A DNA stretch of 64,000 nucleotides from Nemertoderma westbladi (GCA_032718475.1 JAUCBJ010000577.1:18707-82706); one strand, 5' to 3'. Shown: positions 20,455-30,296, numbered from the stretch's first letter. Made by a program: numbers and translations. The notes: a model not told the origin generated them from the sequence alone.

Positions 20455-23400
20455 TATTATCATCAACAATCTTATTAGCCACCCAAATCATGGGTACGCG
20501 CCAATGTCCGTCTTTGAACGTGGCCTGATCAAAAATGTTGGTACAATATTGATCTTCCTCGGACGGATTCTCGTCCTTCTCGGCAAACTCTCGGGTCTCC
20601 ACATTAAAGCATCCGGTCATCTCCCGCTGGGTTCTCTCGGTTTCGAGAAATAAATCCTCATCGAGGTCTGTAGCTGAGCAATATCCCACGGAGGTTACAT
20701 TCTCTTTAATCTGACATTTAGGAAGGTAGGTATAGGTGTCCGTAGTTTCCTCCTTAATGCCGCAGAGTGTCCATCCCATTATTGTTCGTTCAGCATAAAA
20801 TCCATCATCCTGGTTTATAGATCGAGCGATATCTCCGGTGGGGATGTGTAGTTCCGGTGTATCAAGTCCGATCAGTAGGGTGATACGGTTCACGTCCAAC
20901 TGCGGACACCTCAGGTCTACATCGTCTCGGTCCAATTGTATGAGGGGGGCGTACTCGGCTGATTGTCGGAACCGCACCCGGAGGTCTGTGTGTACCAAGG
21001 CGTTCTTGATGGTTAACTTAGCCGTTTCGTAGCCCTTCATCACTCCTTCCATCTGGAGTTGTACCTCCCCGGACTCTACTTCTCTGTTATCGGTGATGGT
21101 TTGTATGGGCCGTTTACAAGGTTCATATTCTAGGCCGAGTTGCTCGAGGAAGTCCCGGTCGATGATGGTTCCGTCAGACCCGTTATCGAGGAACGCGAGT
21201 GTCGTTAAAGATTTGCCGACTCCTTGGATCCTTACTGGGATTACCTTTGCGAAAACCATGTAGCGGCGATTTATAAGATTAATCGTGGCCGAAATATTGG
21301 TTACTTGTGGTGTATCGGTGGAGATTTTAAACGGGTTGGTTTCTCTCCGTTGGGTTGTCCGGGTTCCTTTGAAGATGTGGTTTGTTTCTCCTCTTCGCCT
21401 GGCTTCGATCCGAAAGGGGAGGGTAGTAAAATCGAAGTTCGCAGGGATGTGGAGGAGCGTGTGATGGCGTTGGTCGTTACAGACAGTACAGCATGATCTT
21501 TGGTCGCACTCCCGAACATAGTGACCTGTTCCAAGACACCGGAAGCATCCTCGGTGTTTCATTATCGCCTCGAAGCGTGGGACGAGTTCGGCGAACTGAA
21601 ACTTTCTGCAGAATTCCACTTTGTGTTTCTCCCCACAGAAGAGACAGAGCAGGGAATTTGTGACGCCTTCCCTTTCGGGTGCCCAACTCGCGAGATAACA
21701 TGCCCATTCCTCGGCGGATGTCGGTTCCTCGTAGTCTTCGTCGTCGGAATCCTCGGCCATGGTAATGGCCATCGTACTTATCGGTGGGGGGCGGAATCTC
21801 GGTTTCGGAGGGGTTATCTTACTCCTGGAGTTGCTCTCTATTCCGTCCAACTTTGCGAGACTTTGTTTTGAAAACATCGAGTCATTCATGGCTTCGGAGA
21901 TATCGTCCAGGAATGCCGACATTTCAAGGAAGCTAGGATCTCGATCTGGATGTCTGCGCCGGAGATCTACACATTTATAAGCCCACTTACTTTGTAGCCA
22001 TCCGGGGAACTTCTTGGCGATCTGTCGGAGGTTTAGAATGTTGTTCACCTGGTCCTCCTTATTTAAGGGTTTCAGAGTATAATAGGCATCTTTCATAGAG
22101 TCGGAGAATTCCTGTATGTTCTGTGGGTCCCCTAGTGATCCCGCGTCCTGTATCAGTCTCTCTAGAGTTTTATTAATTATAGTTCCGGTATTTCCGTATC
22201 TTTTGTCTAGAGTTTTCCATGCGTCATAGTATGCCTCATGAGAACCTCCTTCAAAACATGCAACAATTCTGCGTGGTTTGTCACCCAGGTATTGCGATAA
22301 ATATACCAATTTCTGTGCGTCGGCTATGTCCGTTGATCCAATCTGCGCAAAGAACCGTTTCTTGAATCTGAGGTAATCGACGGGATCTCCTTCGAAGGTG
22401 CGAATCTCCATCTTCGGCATGGCAAGGCGGTTCTCCAACGCCCGGATGATGCTGACGTCATCTGAACTGGAGTGACTCGGAGGGTTATAGTTATTGGCAC
22501 TCACTCCCATTCTTGATGGATCAATAATAGGCGGAGTTTTAATAATGACGCGGCTGCGAGTTTGTGGTGTTGATGTAAATGGGTTGTTTGATCGGGGAGT
22601 GGCGTCCCGTTCCGAGTCCTTTTCAGGCTCGTACTTGGGTACACTCGCTGTCGTGGTGTTGGATGGGAAATAGGGTTCCTCATTCTTTAGCGTAGCCGGT
22701 GGGGGATGAAACACCGGAGCTTGTGCCGATAGCGTAGACTGTTTGGTAGGCGGGATCTCGAGTTTCGGAGGTTTCGTCACTGTTGGTGTAAATGACTTTT
22801 CTAACTCCGGTATCGGAATTGGTTCATATTCCTGATCTATATCCCTTTCCCAGTCCTCGTAGAGTTGAATATCTCGTTCTATAAGTGCGGCCTCGTATTC
22901 CGCCAGTTTCGCAATATCTGCATTCTTTTTGTGAGTGAGAATCGCTTGGGCCTCGGCGTGTTGTTTACGCATTTCTGCTTCCCATTTACGTTGTTCGATC
23001 TCTTGTTTGGCCTCTCGTTCATGTTGTTCGATCTCTCGTTTGGCCTCTCGTTCACGTTGTTCGATCTCTCGTTTGGCCTCTTGTTCACGTTGTTCGATCT
23101 CTCGTTTGGCCTCTTGTTCACGTTGTTCGATCTCTCGTTGGGCCTCTTGTTCACGTTGTTCGATCTCCTGTCTGACCTCCTGTCTGCGTTGTTCGACCCG
23201 TCGTTCGACCTCTTGTTCGGCCTCTCGCTTTTGTGTTTCGGCGGCTAATACATCTTGCTCGGCTTGCAGTTGAATATACTCATCTTCCATCCGAGCTTTG
23301 AGGGCTAATGCCTTCCGTTCTCGCAGTTGGTCTCGGAGTGGCTGACCCCCTTGAGAGCTATGCGCTGAGCCGGATCTCTCGCTCCTAGCGCTGGAGTGCT

Positions 23401-23869
23401 GATTTCTAGCGGACCCCGTTCTTTTTCGATGTACTGCCGTCCTGATGCTGGAGGATCGTACTGATTCCGCGTCCGTTCTTTCAGCCCTCTGGTAGTACTG
23501 TTCCTCATAGCCTCTCACAAGGCTGAGGGTCCTCTGGTGTTGTTTGCGGAACCCATCTAGATGTACAACGTGTTCTTCCAACTTGGGGTAGTTTTCCTGA
23601 TCGGTGGAGGGAACGAGATCTTGGTACGCCTGTATCATTCTTTCGTACCGCTGTAGGATATTTCGGATACTTTGAAGCTGAGTTTGTACCTCATTGAGGG
23701 GGGTTTTGACTCCCTTGAGTTGTTTCTCCATCCGTTGATACGCTCGGGTTACTCCGCCTTTAAGGGCCCCTAACCGACGGGTCATGTTCTTGACATTTGG
23801 TACCTCGTCGGCTTCCGAGTCTGTGTGGTGATCCATCTCGTCGGTATCGGATACGTTATTTGTTGTCAT
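20399..23869 (-). CDS. BEL/Pao-like Gag-protease polyprotein, truncated at the start of reverse transcriptase
   Basis: 1156 codons from ATG 23869. Residues about 210-310 hold six to seven 11-residue repeats (KREIEQREQEA type, 33-bp units) predicted to form a coiled coil. From residue about 483 (MPKMEIRTFEGDPVDYLRFK) comes a DUF1759-type Gag domain. A zinc knuckle, CFRCLGTGHYVREC, lies near 775 with CCTVCNDQRHHTLLH next to it. A retropepsin of the DUF1758 type (LAFLDNGSDGTIID) lies near 890. The sequence reaches ENPSEEDQYCTNIFDQATF and GHWRVPMIW, the region where BEL/Pao reverse transcriptase begins, then becomes Asp/Asn-rich and stops. It makes the particle and protease but no polymerase. The 25-bp LTR motif recurs in it at 22609-22633. 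Confidence 0.88.
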   Translation of the reverse strand: MTTNNVSDTDEMDHHTDSEADEVPNVKNMTRRLGALKGGVTRAYQRMEKQLKGVKTPLNEVQTQLQSIRNILQRYERMIQAYQDLVPSTDQENYPKLEEHVVHLDGFRKQHQRTLSLVRGYEEQYYQRAERTDAESVRSSSIRTAVHRKRTGSARNQHSSARSERSGSAHSSQGGQPLRDQLRERKALALKARMEDEYIQLQAEQDVLAAETQKREAEQEVERRVEQRRQEVRQEIEQREQEAQREIEQREQEAKREIEQREQEAKREIEQREREAKREIEQHEREAKQEIEQRKWEAEMRKQHAEAQAILTHKKNADIAKLAEYEAALIERDIQLYEDWERDIDQEYEPIPIPELEKSFTPTVTKPPKLEIPPTKQSTLSAQAPVFHPPPATLKNEEPYFPSNTTTASVPKYEPEKDSERDATPRSNNPFTSTPQTRSRVIIKTPPIIDPSRMGVSANNYNPPSHSSSDDVSIIRALENRLAMPKMEIRTFEGDPVDYLRFKKRFFAQIGSTDIADAQKLVYLSQYLGDKPRRIVACFEGGSHEAYYDAWKTLDKRYGNTGTIINKTLERLIQDAGSLGDPQNIQEFSDSMKDAYYTLKPLNKEDQVNNILNLRQIAKKFPGWLQSKWAYKCVDLRRRHPDRDPSFLEMSAFLDDISEAMNDSMFSKQSLAKLDGIESNSRSKITPPKPRFRPPPISTMAITMAEDSDDEDYEEPTSAEEWACYLASWAPEREGVTNSLLCLFCGEKHKVEFCRKFQFAELVPRFEAIMKHRGCFRCLGTGHYVRECDQRSCCTVCNDQRHHTLLHIPANFDFTTLPFRIEARRRGETNHIFKGTRTTQRRETNPFKISTDTPQVTNISATINLINRRYMVFAKVIPVRIQGVGKSLTTLAFLDNGSDGTIIDRDFLEQLGLEYEPCKRPIQTITDNREVESGEVQLQMEGVMKGYETAKLTIKNALVHTDLRVRFRQSAEYAPLIQLDRDDVDLRCPQLDVNRITLLIGLDTPELHIPTGDIARSINQDDGFYAERTIMGWTLCGIKEETTDTYTYLPKCQIKENVTSVGYCSATDLDEDLFLETERTQREMTGCFNVETREFAEKDENPSEEDQYCTNIFDQATFKDGHWRVPMIWVANKIVDDNNDVDNIDTINGRARTNLP
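22609..22633. repeat. Copy of the LTR 25-bp motif inside gag
   Basis: GTTCCGAGTCCTTTTCAGGC then TCGTA, matching the LTR and 866-residue ORF copies. It is read here as YEPEKDSE, a different frame from that used in the 866-residue ORF. Confidence 0.8.
22985..23200 (-). repeat. 33-bp in-frame tandem repeat encoding an 11-residue coiled-coil repeat
   Basis: The unit CGTTGTTCGATCTCTCGTTT plus 13 bp recurs six to seven times within gag. It encodes EIEQREQEAKR-type hendecads, a period favoured by coiled coils. Copies differ mainly by single bases. Confidence 0.88.
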
Positions 23870-24057
23870 TGTAACGCCTCGTCGATGGCTAGATACGCGA
23901 TGTCGTAAAACAGTTCCTCGTAGGTATTGTACTCAGCTTGGACCACCCGAACAGTAATCCTGAATCGTCCAACGTTCGTTCCTTGTACCTCAACTTCGAC
24001 GTGCCAGATTCCTGGCTCAACTTGAATTATATCAATGGGTGTGATCGATACTTCCAT
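23866..24057 (-). CDS. Small ORF (63 residues) overlapping the gag start by ATGA
   Basis: ATG at 24057; its TGA stop (23868-23866) overlaps the gag ATG (23869-23867) as ATGA. The product (MEVSITPIDIIQVEPGIWHV, then EVEVQGTNVGRFRITVRVVQ, then AEYNTYEELFYDIAYLAIDE) has an alternating pattern of hydrophobic and charged residues suggesting beta strands and a final helix, unlike a random frame. I do not recognise a family. The arrangement would suit termination-coupled reinitiation of gag, an inference from spacing alone. Confidence 0.5.
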   Translation of the reverse strand: MEVSITPIDIIQVEPGIWHVEVEVQGTNVGRFRITVRVVQAEYNTYEELFYDIAYLAIDEALQ

Positions 24058-24259
24058 TCCCTGTTAACAACTCTCCAAATATGTGATCTGCCGACTACGA
24101 GTTGGTTAGATCGAGTTTGTTGCTTAATTAAACCACGACTTTGTCTCAACTCAAATACCAGAGTTTCCTCGTAGTGGGTGCTGGCAAGCACGTAGAGAGT
24201 TTTTGAAGAGTATTGAAGGATTCTCAACTTCCACCAGTTGAAGTTGACCGTAATTATCC

Positions 24260-24286
24260 TTAATTTTGACACCCTGTCAAAATTAA
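24260..24286. promoter_or_regulatory. Perfect 12-bp inverted repeat in the leader of the BEL-like element
   Basis: TTAATTTTGACA, CCC, TGTCAAAATTAA: arms of 12 bp with a 3-nt loop, 22 nt inside the 5' LTR and about 200 nt before the small ORF. The position is that of primer-binding, dimerisation or packaging signals, but no function is shown. Confidence 0.7.
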
Positions 24287-24308
24287 CCGCATGAATTATT
24301 CTTAATTT

Positions 24309-25768
24309 TGTTGCCGTTATCCCAACACCAGGGGGGAAAAACGCTGATGCTGGAGACGTGACTTTACAGACCACTGAGTCCCGGCCAGTCACCGGATATT
24401 GATTTTGGAGAAGGAATGATTTCTGAGATGCAGGGTTGCGGTTGAGAAAAAGCTGCATTAGTTGGATATACTCTTTAATGTAACTGAACTCTGTTGAACC
24501 TTGTCAACAATATTGAACCCTGATTAAGAATAATTTTGGGCTTCCCCAAATCAATATACACCAAATATTCACAATAATTATACACGATAATATAAATCCC
24601 TACGGTATATTATTTAATAACCCACTGTTCGCTCAGAATTTTAGCCTACCTAATGTTCCCCAGATTTTCCCTCGGTCCCAGTCTTAGTGCCGTAGTGTCG
24701 GTGTCGGTCGACCCTGTCGCGTGTCTGTTCCACCCCTCACGAACCCCGAAGGGAACGATCATCGAGAACCAGCACGGCTTGGCTAAGGGTCGGTCCAGTC
24801 GGTAGACTCTGTCGCGTATCCGTACCACCGTACCGTCGGTTCATCACAGAAACCCAACCACCTAGGCTTTCCGAGTCCGTTTCAGGCTCGTAGTTGCTTC
24901 GGCAGCCGAGAAACTGCTCCGAACAGTCGGTAGGCCAGTAGAGTCTAGTCGAGTCTAGTCCTTTGTCTTTCGACCCCATCGCATGTCCGTTCCACCTCTC
25001 ACAAACCCCGAAGGGAACGATCATCGAGAACCAGTACGGCTTGGCTAAGGGGTCTGTCGTCGGTTCCCGTCGCAAATCCCAGTACAAGCAGTCAGCGTTC
25101 CGAGTTCTTTTCAGTCTCGTAGTAGCTGCCGTTGACCAGAGACCGCTAAGGGCAGTTCTCGTCAAACCCGTCCTGTGGCCAGCCCTTTCGCATGTCCGTC
25201 CCACCCCTCACAAACCCCGAAGGGATCGGTCATCGAGAACCAGTACGGCTTAGGTCAGGGGGCAGTCGTTAGTTGACCACCCGTTCGCGTGTCCGCTCCA
25301 CCCCTCACGAACCCCGGGGTTCGATCATCGAGAACCAGAACGGCTTGGCTACTAAGGGGCCGTCGGTGCCCGTCGCAAATCCCTGACACAAGCAGTCAGC
25401 GGTCCGAGTTCTTTTCAGTCTCGTAATGGCTGCTGTTGGCCAGGGACCGCTAAGGGCAGTCCTTGTCCTTTAGGCCTGGCGCATTACCAAATCCACCCCT
25501 ACAGGCAGCAGGAAGTTGGCTAGGGCCTAATAGTACTCAGGCTAACCTGAATACTGCTTGCATTTTCCATCCCCCCTGGCCCTTATAACTATGAAATTAT
25601 TCCCGTACCCTGTAAGTTGCCCCAAAGTTCGCCCATAAATCGCCCCCAGTTTATTGAATGTGCCCAAAACCCATGGTCCCGCACCCAGTAGTAATATCGG
25701 AATAATCAATTTTAATAAAATACAAAAATATTCAACTCGCGTTATGGAAAGTTGAAATACCGCGAACA
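24309..25768 (-). repeat. 5' LTR of the BEL-like element (1460 bp)
   Basis: Same ends as 14286-15893 but with four rather than six GC-rich subunits; the loss is at about 24830, where the two LTRs differ by 148 bp. It has three copies of the 25-bp motif (24868, 25097, 25401). The first 200 bp differ from the partner at many sites, whereas the remainder is nearly identical. Confidence 0.88.
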
Positions 25769-26267
25769 AGTCTCGCGCAGCTGCATAACCATGCAACATT
25801 TGAACGATCATATCTCAGCTATTTCAACGAAATTCAGATTGGGTTACATATTTGGAGTCCTTGCATTTCCAGCTTTCTAACAGTACCAACAAATCATTAT
25901 ACTTTGAAGAATAACTGCGGTGTAACTGGTGTAATGTCGCTGGAGACACCTTTTTTTAAACGCTTGTTGCTAAAGATTGAAAGCAAAAATAAAAATCACC
26001 CAGTCAGTAGTGGTCGGGAGGTGAAACTATCTCTGTTTCAAATTTCATGCAATCTCGTAAGATTTGTAAAATTTGGGGAAGGAGGGGAGGGGAGGGGGGG
26101 TGGGGCCATGTACCTGAATAACGACACTATTCCAGTACATGGTGTGTATATATGACACGGGTAACATTTATTTGATTGTATATCTCTAATTTAACTCACG
26201 CCGTATCCGTGTGCGACTAGTTATTTTTTATTTAATTATTTTACTTTTAATTTTTTATATATTTCAG
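25769..26267. other. Sequence before the first recognised exon
   Basis: Contains a G-rich stretch (26075-26105) and a T-rich tract with ATATTTCAG at the 3' end that forms the acceptor of the next exon. Probably intronic; upstream exons were not recognised. Confidence 0.45.
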
Positions 26268-26413
26268 TGAGAGCATTCAGTGGATAATATCAAAGAATAA
26301 CCTTACATTATTAACGTATCCTAAACTAATAATCGACGTGCCACCGAAACGAGCCCCCGAAGAAGATAATGACAATACAACGGTTGTCCCAGAAGATAAT
26401 GGGATTCAATTTG
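26268..26413 (+). CDS. Exon A of a single-pass membrane protein gene (partial gene)
   Basis: Bounded by ATATTTCAG acceptor and G|GTGAGT donor. It reads ESIQWIISKNNLTLLTYPKL, IIDVPPKRAPEEDNDNTTVV and PEDNGIQF, with the last base starting a Gly codon completed by exon B. NNLT and DNTT are potential N-glycosylation sites, fitting an extracellular part. The protein family was not recognised. Exons upstream of this one must exist, because the exon begins inside a codon. Confidence 0.62.
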
Positions 26414-27100
26414 GTGAGTCTGAAACCTGATTATTTTATGAAACTAATTAATTATCACAATTGATTGTCATTTTTTTTATTTTAATTTTTTTCAATAAAT
26501 TCATGCCAACAGCTATCTAGTTTCCATTCCTTGTATAATGGAGTTACCCGAACTCCTGTCTTCGTAACATTAACATTCCATTATTATACTTGACTAATAT
26601 TGGTAATGCAGTTCTTGATCACCCCTTTTAGAATCCACCCTTATATTAGTCCGCATTCGCACTCAAGTCAAAACCAAACATCATGAAGTTGACACATTGA
26701 AACACTGAAGATGAAATTACAATATTCTATAATAATGATATTTTTTTTAATTTATTATACTTTTGGCTTTTGAATGTTGTGTTTTGACTTGATTATCGGA
26801 AGCCGGCCTAACATTTAATCCTAAATTGAAAACCAACACTTTGAACGCAACAATAATTAATTTCGAAAATAATCATGTAAAAATTGAATTATCTTGTTCT
26901 CATTTATGTTCTCATATTGAGATACACAGTGTTATTTCAAATAGAAAAAAGCTTTATAATGTTTATTATTAGTTAATATATTTAGTTAATAATTATTGTT
27001 AATGTAGTTTTTGATGTACTAATGATCCTTACCGGTACCGGTACATTACGTCGCATTACCCCGACCCGAATTTGAACTCAAAGTAATTTTGTATTTTTAG

Positions 27101-27234
27101 GATCCGTTTCATACGAATTTCAAGTTGTGGCTGATATTAGTGTTTCTTGTATGATAGACCCAGGAAACGTAAAGAGCCATCTGGCGGAAGGTTTACGCAT
27201 TGATATTGGGTACATTCAAAACGTGGACGTTAAG
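27101..27234 (+). CDS. Exon B of the membrane protein gene
   Basis: Acceptor TATTTTTAG, donor AAG|GTTTGA. It reads GSVSYEFQVVADISVSCMID, PGNVKSHLAEGLRIDIGYIQ and NVDVK. The reading phase matches both neighbours. The donor is weak. The alternation of strands and a helix suggests an alpha/beta extracellular domain, perhaps SEA-like, a low-confidence idea. Confidence 0.6.
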
Positions 27235-27525
27235 GTTTGACATGCTACACAATAATAAATGTACTCGACTGAATAATATTACCTATATTATTACTATGCA
27301 TTATAATATAAAATCAACTGCCCAAAATTTGCTGAGTTGTTTAATGTCTTGTAAATCTGGTTATGTTTTGGCGAAATGAGTGGTGGAACGTTTTATTTAT
27401 ATTAAAGCATATTTCTGTCAGATTCCTATGAATGAGAGATTTGTGGTGGAAGTGTTGTACGCCTGCGGATTTCTCAAATTATCCTATAAATATAATATAT
27501 CATTCTATTTTGTTGTTATTTTTAG

Positions 27526-27676
27526 GTCAAGTTTCTGGCCAGCCGCGAAAGTCTCATAACTGTAGCGTTCACTCTAACTGCACCGGAAGTTGAGTTAGAA
27601 GAACTGGCTTTGAGGACTCACGAAAGCATTAAAAATCAGCAGCTCGAACTTCCTTGCCAGTTGGTGTCTGCACTAG
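27526..27676 (+). CDS. Exon C of the membrane protein gene; its 3' end seeds the 43-bp array
   Basis: Acceptor TATTTTTAG, donor CACTAG|GTTAGC. It reads VKFLASRESLITVAFTLTAP, EVELEELALRTHESIKNQQL and ELPCQLVSAL, and the final G begins the Gly codon finished by exon D. The last 30 nt plus the first 13 nt of the intron are the founder copy of the tandem array that follows. Confidence 0.65.
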
Positions 27677-30172
27677 GTTAGCGCACAAGAACTGCCTTGC
27701 CAGTTGGTGTCTGCACTAGGTTAGCGCACTGGAACTGCCTTACCAGTTGGTGTCTGCACTAGGTTAGCGCACAAGAACTGCCTTGCCAGTTGGTGTCTGC
27801 ACTAGGTTAGCGCACTGGAACTGCCTTGCCAGTTGGTGTCTGCACTAGGTTAGCGCACTCGAACTGCCTTACCAGTTGGTGTCTGCACTAGGTTAGCGCA
27901 CAAGAACTGCCTTGCCAGTTGGTGTCTGCACTAGGTTAGCGCACTGGAACTGCCTTGCCAGTTGGTGTCTGCACTAGGTTAGCGCACTCGAACTGCCTTA
28001 CCAGTTGGTGTCTGCACTAGGTTAGCGCACAAGAACTGCCTTGCCAGTTGGTGTCTGCACTAGGTTAGCGCACTGGAACTGCCTTGCCAGTTGGTGTCTG
28101 CACTAGGTTAGCGCACTCGAACTGCCTTGCCAGTTGGTGTCTGCACTAGGTTAGTGCACAAGAACTGCCTTACCAGTTGGTGTCTGCACTAGGTTAGCGC
28201 ACTCGAACTGCCTTGCCAGTTGGTGTCTGCACTAGGTTAGTGCACAAGAACTGCCTTACCAGTTGGTGTCTGCACTAGGTTAGCGCACTGGAACTGCCTT
28301 GCCAGTTGGTGTCTGCACTAGGTTAGCGCACTCGAACTGCCTTGCCAGTTGGTGTCTGCACTAGGTTAGTGCACAAGAACTGCCTTACCAGTTGGTGTCT
28401 GCACTAGGTTAGCGCACTCGAACTGCCTTGCCAGTTGGTGTCTGCACTAGGTTAGCGCACTGGAACTGCCTTGCCAGTTGGTGTCTGCACTAGGTTAGTG
28501 CACAAGAACTGCCTTACCAGTTGGTGTCTGCACTAGGTTAGCGCACTCGAACTGCCTTGCCAGTTGGTGTCTGCACTAGGTTAGCGCACTCGAACTGCCT
28601 TGCCTGTTGGTGTCTGAACTAGGTTAGCGCACTGGAACTGCCTTGCCAGTTGGTGTCTACACTAGGTTAGCGCACTCGAACTGCCTTGCCAGTTGGTGTC
28701 TGCACTAGGTTAGTGCACAAGAACTGCCTTACCAGTTGGTGTCTGCACTAGGTTAGCGCACTCGAACTGCCTTGCCAGTTGGTGTCTGCACTAGGTTAGC
28801 GCACTGGAACTGCCTTGCCAGTTGGTGTCTGCACTAGGTTAGCGCACTGGAACTGCCTTGCCAGTTGGTGTCTGCACTAGGTTAGCGCACTGGAACTGCC
28901 TTGCCAGTTGTTGTCTGCACTAGGTTAGTGCACAAGAACTGCCTTACCAGTTGGTGTCTGCACTAGGTTAGCGCACTCGAACTGCCTTGCCAGTTGGTGT
29001 CTGCACTAGGTTAGCGCACTGGAACTGCCTTGCCAGTTGGTGTCTGCACTAGGTTAGTGCACATGAACTGCCTTACCAGTTGGTGTCTGCACTAGGTTAG
29101 CGCACTCGAACTGCCTTGCCAGTTGGTGTCTGCACTAGGTTAGCGCACTGGAACTGCCTTGCCAGTTGGTGTCTGCACTAGGTTAGCGCACTGGAACTGC
29201 CTTGCCAGTTGGTGTCTGCACTAGGTTAGCGCACTGGAACTGCCTTGCCAGTTGTTGTCTGCACTAGGTTAGTGCACAAGAACTGCCTTACCAGTTGGTG
29301 TCTGCACTAGGTTAGCGCACTCGAACTGCCTTGCCAGTTGGTGTCTGCACTAGGTTAGCGCACTCGAACTGCCTTGCCTATTGGTGTCTGAACTAGGTTA
29401 GCGCACTGGAACTGCCTTGCCAGTTGGTGTCTGCACTAGGTTAGCGCACTCGAACTGCCTTGCCAGTTGGTGTCTGCACTAGGTTAGTGCACAAGAACTG
29501 CCTTACCAGTTGGTGTCTGCACTAGGTTAGCGCACTCGAACTGCCTTGCCAGTTGGTGTCTGCACTAGGTTAGCGCACTGGAACTGCCTTGCCAGTTGGT
29601 GTCTGCACTAGGTTAGCGCACTGGAACTGCCTTGCCAGTTGTTGTCTGCACTAGGTTAGTGCACAAGAACTGCCTTACCAGTTGGTGTCTGCACTAGGTT
29701 AGCGCACTCGAACTGCCTTGCCAGTTGGTGTCTGCACTAGGTTAGCGCACTGGAACTGCCTTGCCAGTTGGTGTCTGCACTAGGTTAGCGCACTGGAACT
29801 GCCTTGCCAGTTGTTATCTGCACTAGGTTAGCGCACTCGAACTGCCTTGCCAGTTGGTGTCTGCACTAGGTTAGCGCACACAAACTGCCTTACCAGTTGG
29901 TGTCTGCACTAGGTTAGCGCACTCGAACTGCCTTACCAGTTGGTGTCTGCACTAGGTTAGCGCACTCGAACTGCCTTACCAGTTGGTGTCTGCACTAGGT
30001 TAGCGCACTCGAACTGCCTTGCCAGTTGGTGTCTGCACTAGGTTAGCGCACACGAACTGCCTTGCCAGTTGGTGTCTGCACTAGGTTAGCGCACACAAAC
30101 TGCCTTACCAGTTGGTGTCTGCACTAGGTTAGCGCACTCGAACTGCCTTACCAGTTGGTGTCTGCACTAGGA
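27647..30172 (+). repeat. 43-bp tandem array built from an exon/5' splice-site junction (about 58 copies)
   Basis: The unit GAACTGCCTTGCCAGTTGGT, GTCTGCACTAGGTTAGCGCA, CWN repeats head to tail from the end of exon C. Each unit carries the exon end and the splice donor CTAG|GTTAGC. Variants before GAACTG (AAG, TGG, TCG), GCGCAC/GTGCAC and CCTTGCC/CCTTACC recur in ordered groups, so a higher-order structure exists. The last copy ends in CTAGGATATT and lacks the GT donor. The length 43 is 1 mod 3, and the readthrough frame meets TAG in the first intronic codons. Confidence 0.96.
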
Positions 30173-30296
30173 TATTTAACGTTGTTTTTATTGTTGCATG
30201 TTGTTAGAGCTATGAGTTCCATGATATTTCAAGTGTATATATTACCTTTGTATTACAACTTAAGAGATCTCAAAGTTTCTTCCAATATTTGTTTAG

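Larger units (their letters stand above)
14286..25768 (-). mobile_element. BEL/Pao-like LTR retrotransposon, RT-deleted, with extra 3' ORF (11.5 kb)
   Basis: Two long direct repeats (1608 and 1460 bp) with TG...CA ends bound an 8.4-kb interior coding on the minus strand. A G7 purine tract sits directly before the 3' LTR. Order 5' to 3': 5' LTR, leader with a perfect hairpin, a 63-residue ORF, Gag-protease, integrase C-terminus, a repeat-rich spacer, an 866-residue ORF, purine tract, 3' LTR. Reverse transcriptase, RNase H and the integrase core are missing, so it can move only with help in trans. The outer flanks (GATAGT and AGTCTC) show no 5-bp target duplication. Confidence 0.85.

Noticed and set aside
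27647-30172. CRISPR-like array
   Set aside because: Units are contiguous direct repeats without spacers, the genome is eukaryotic and no cas genes are present. The same applies to 54216-56496.
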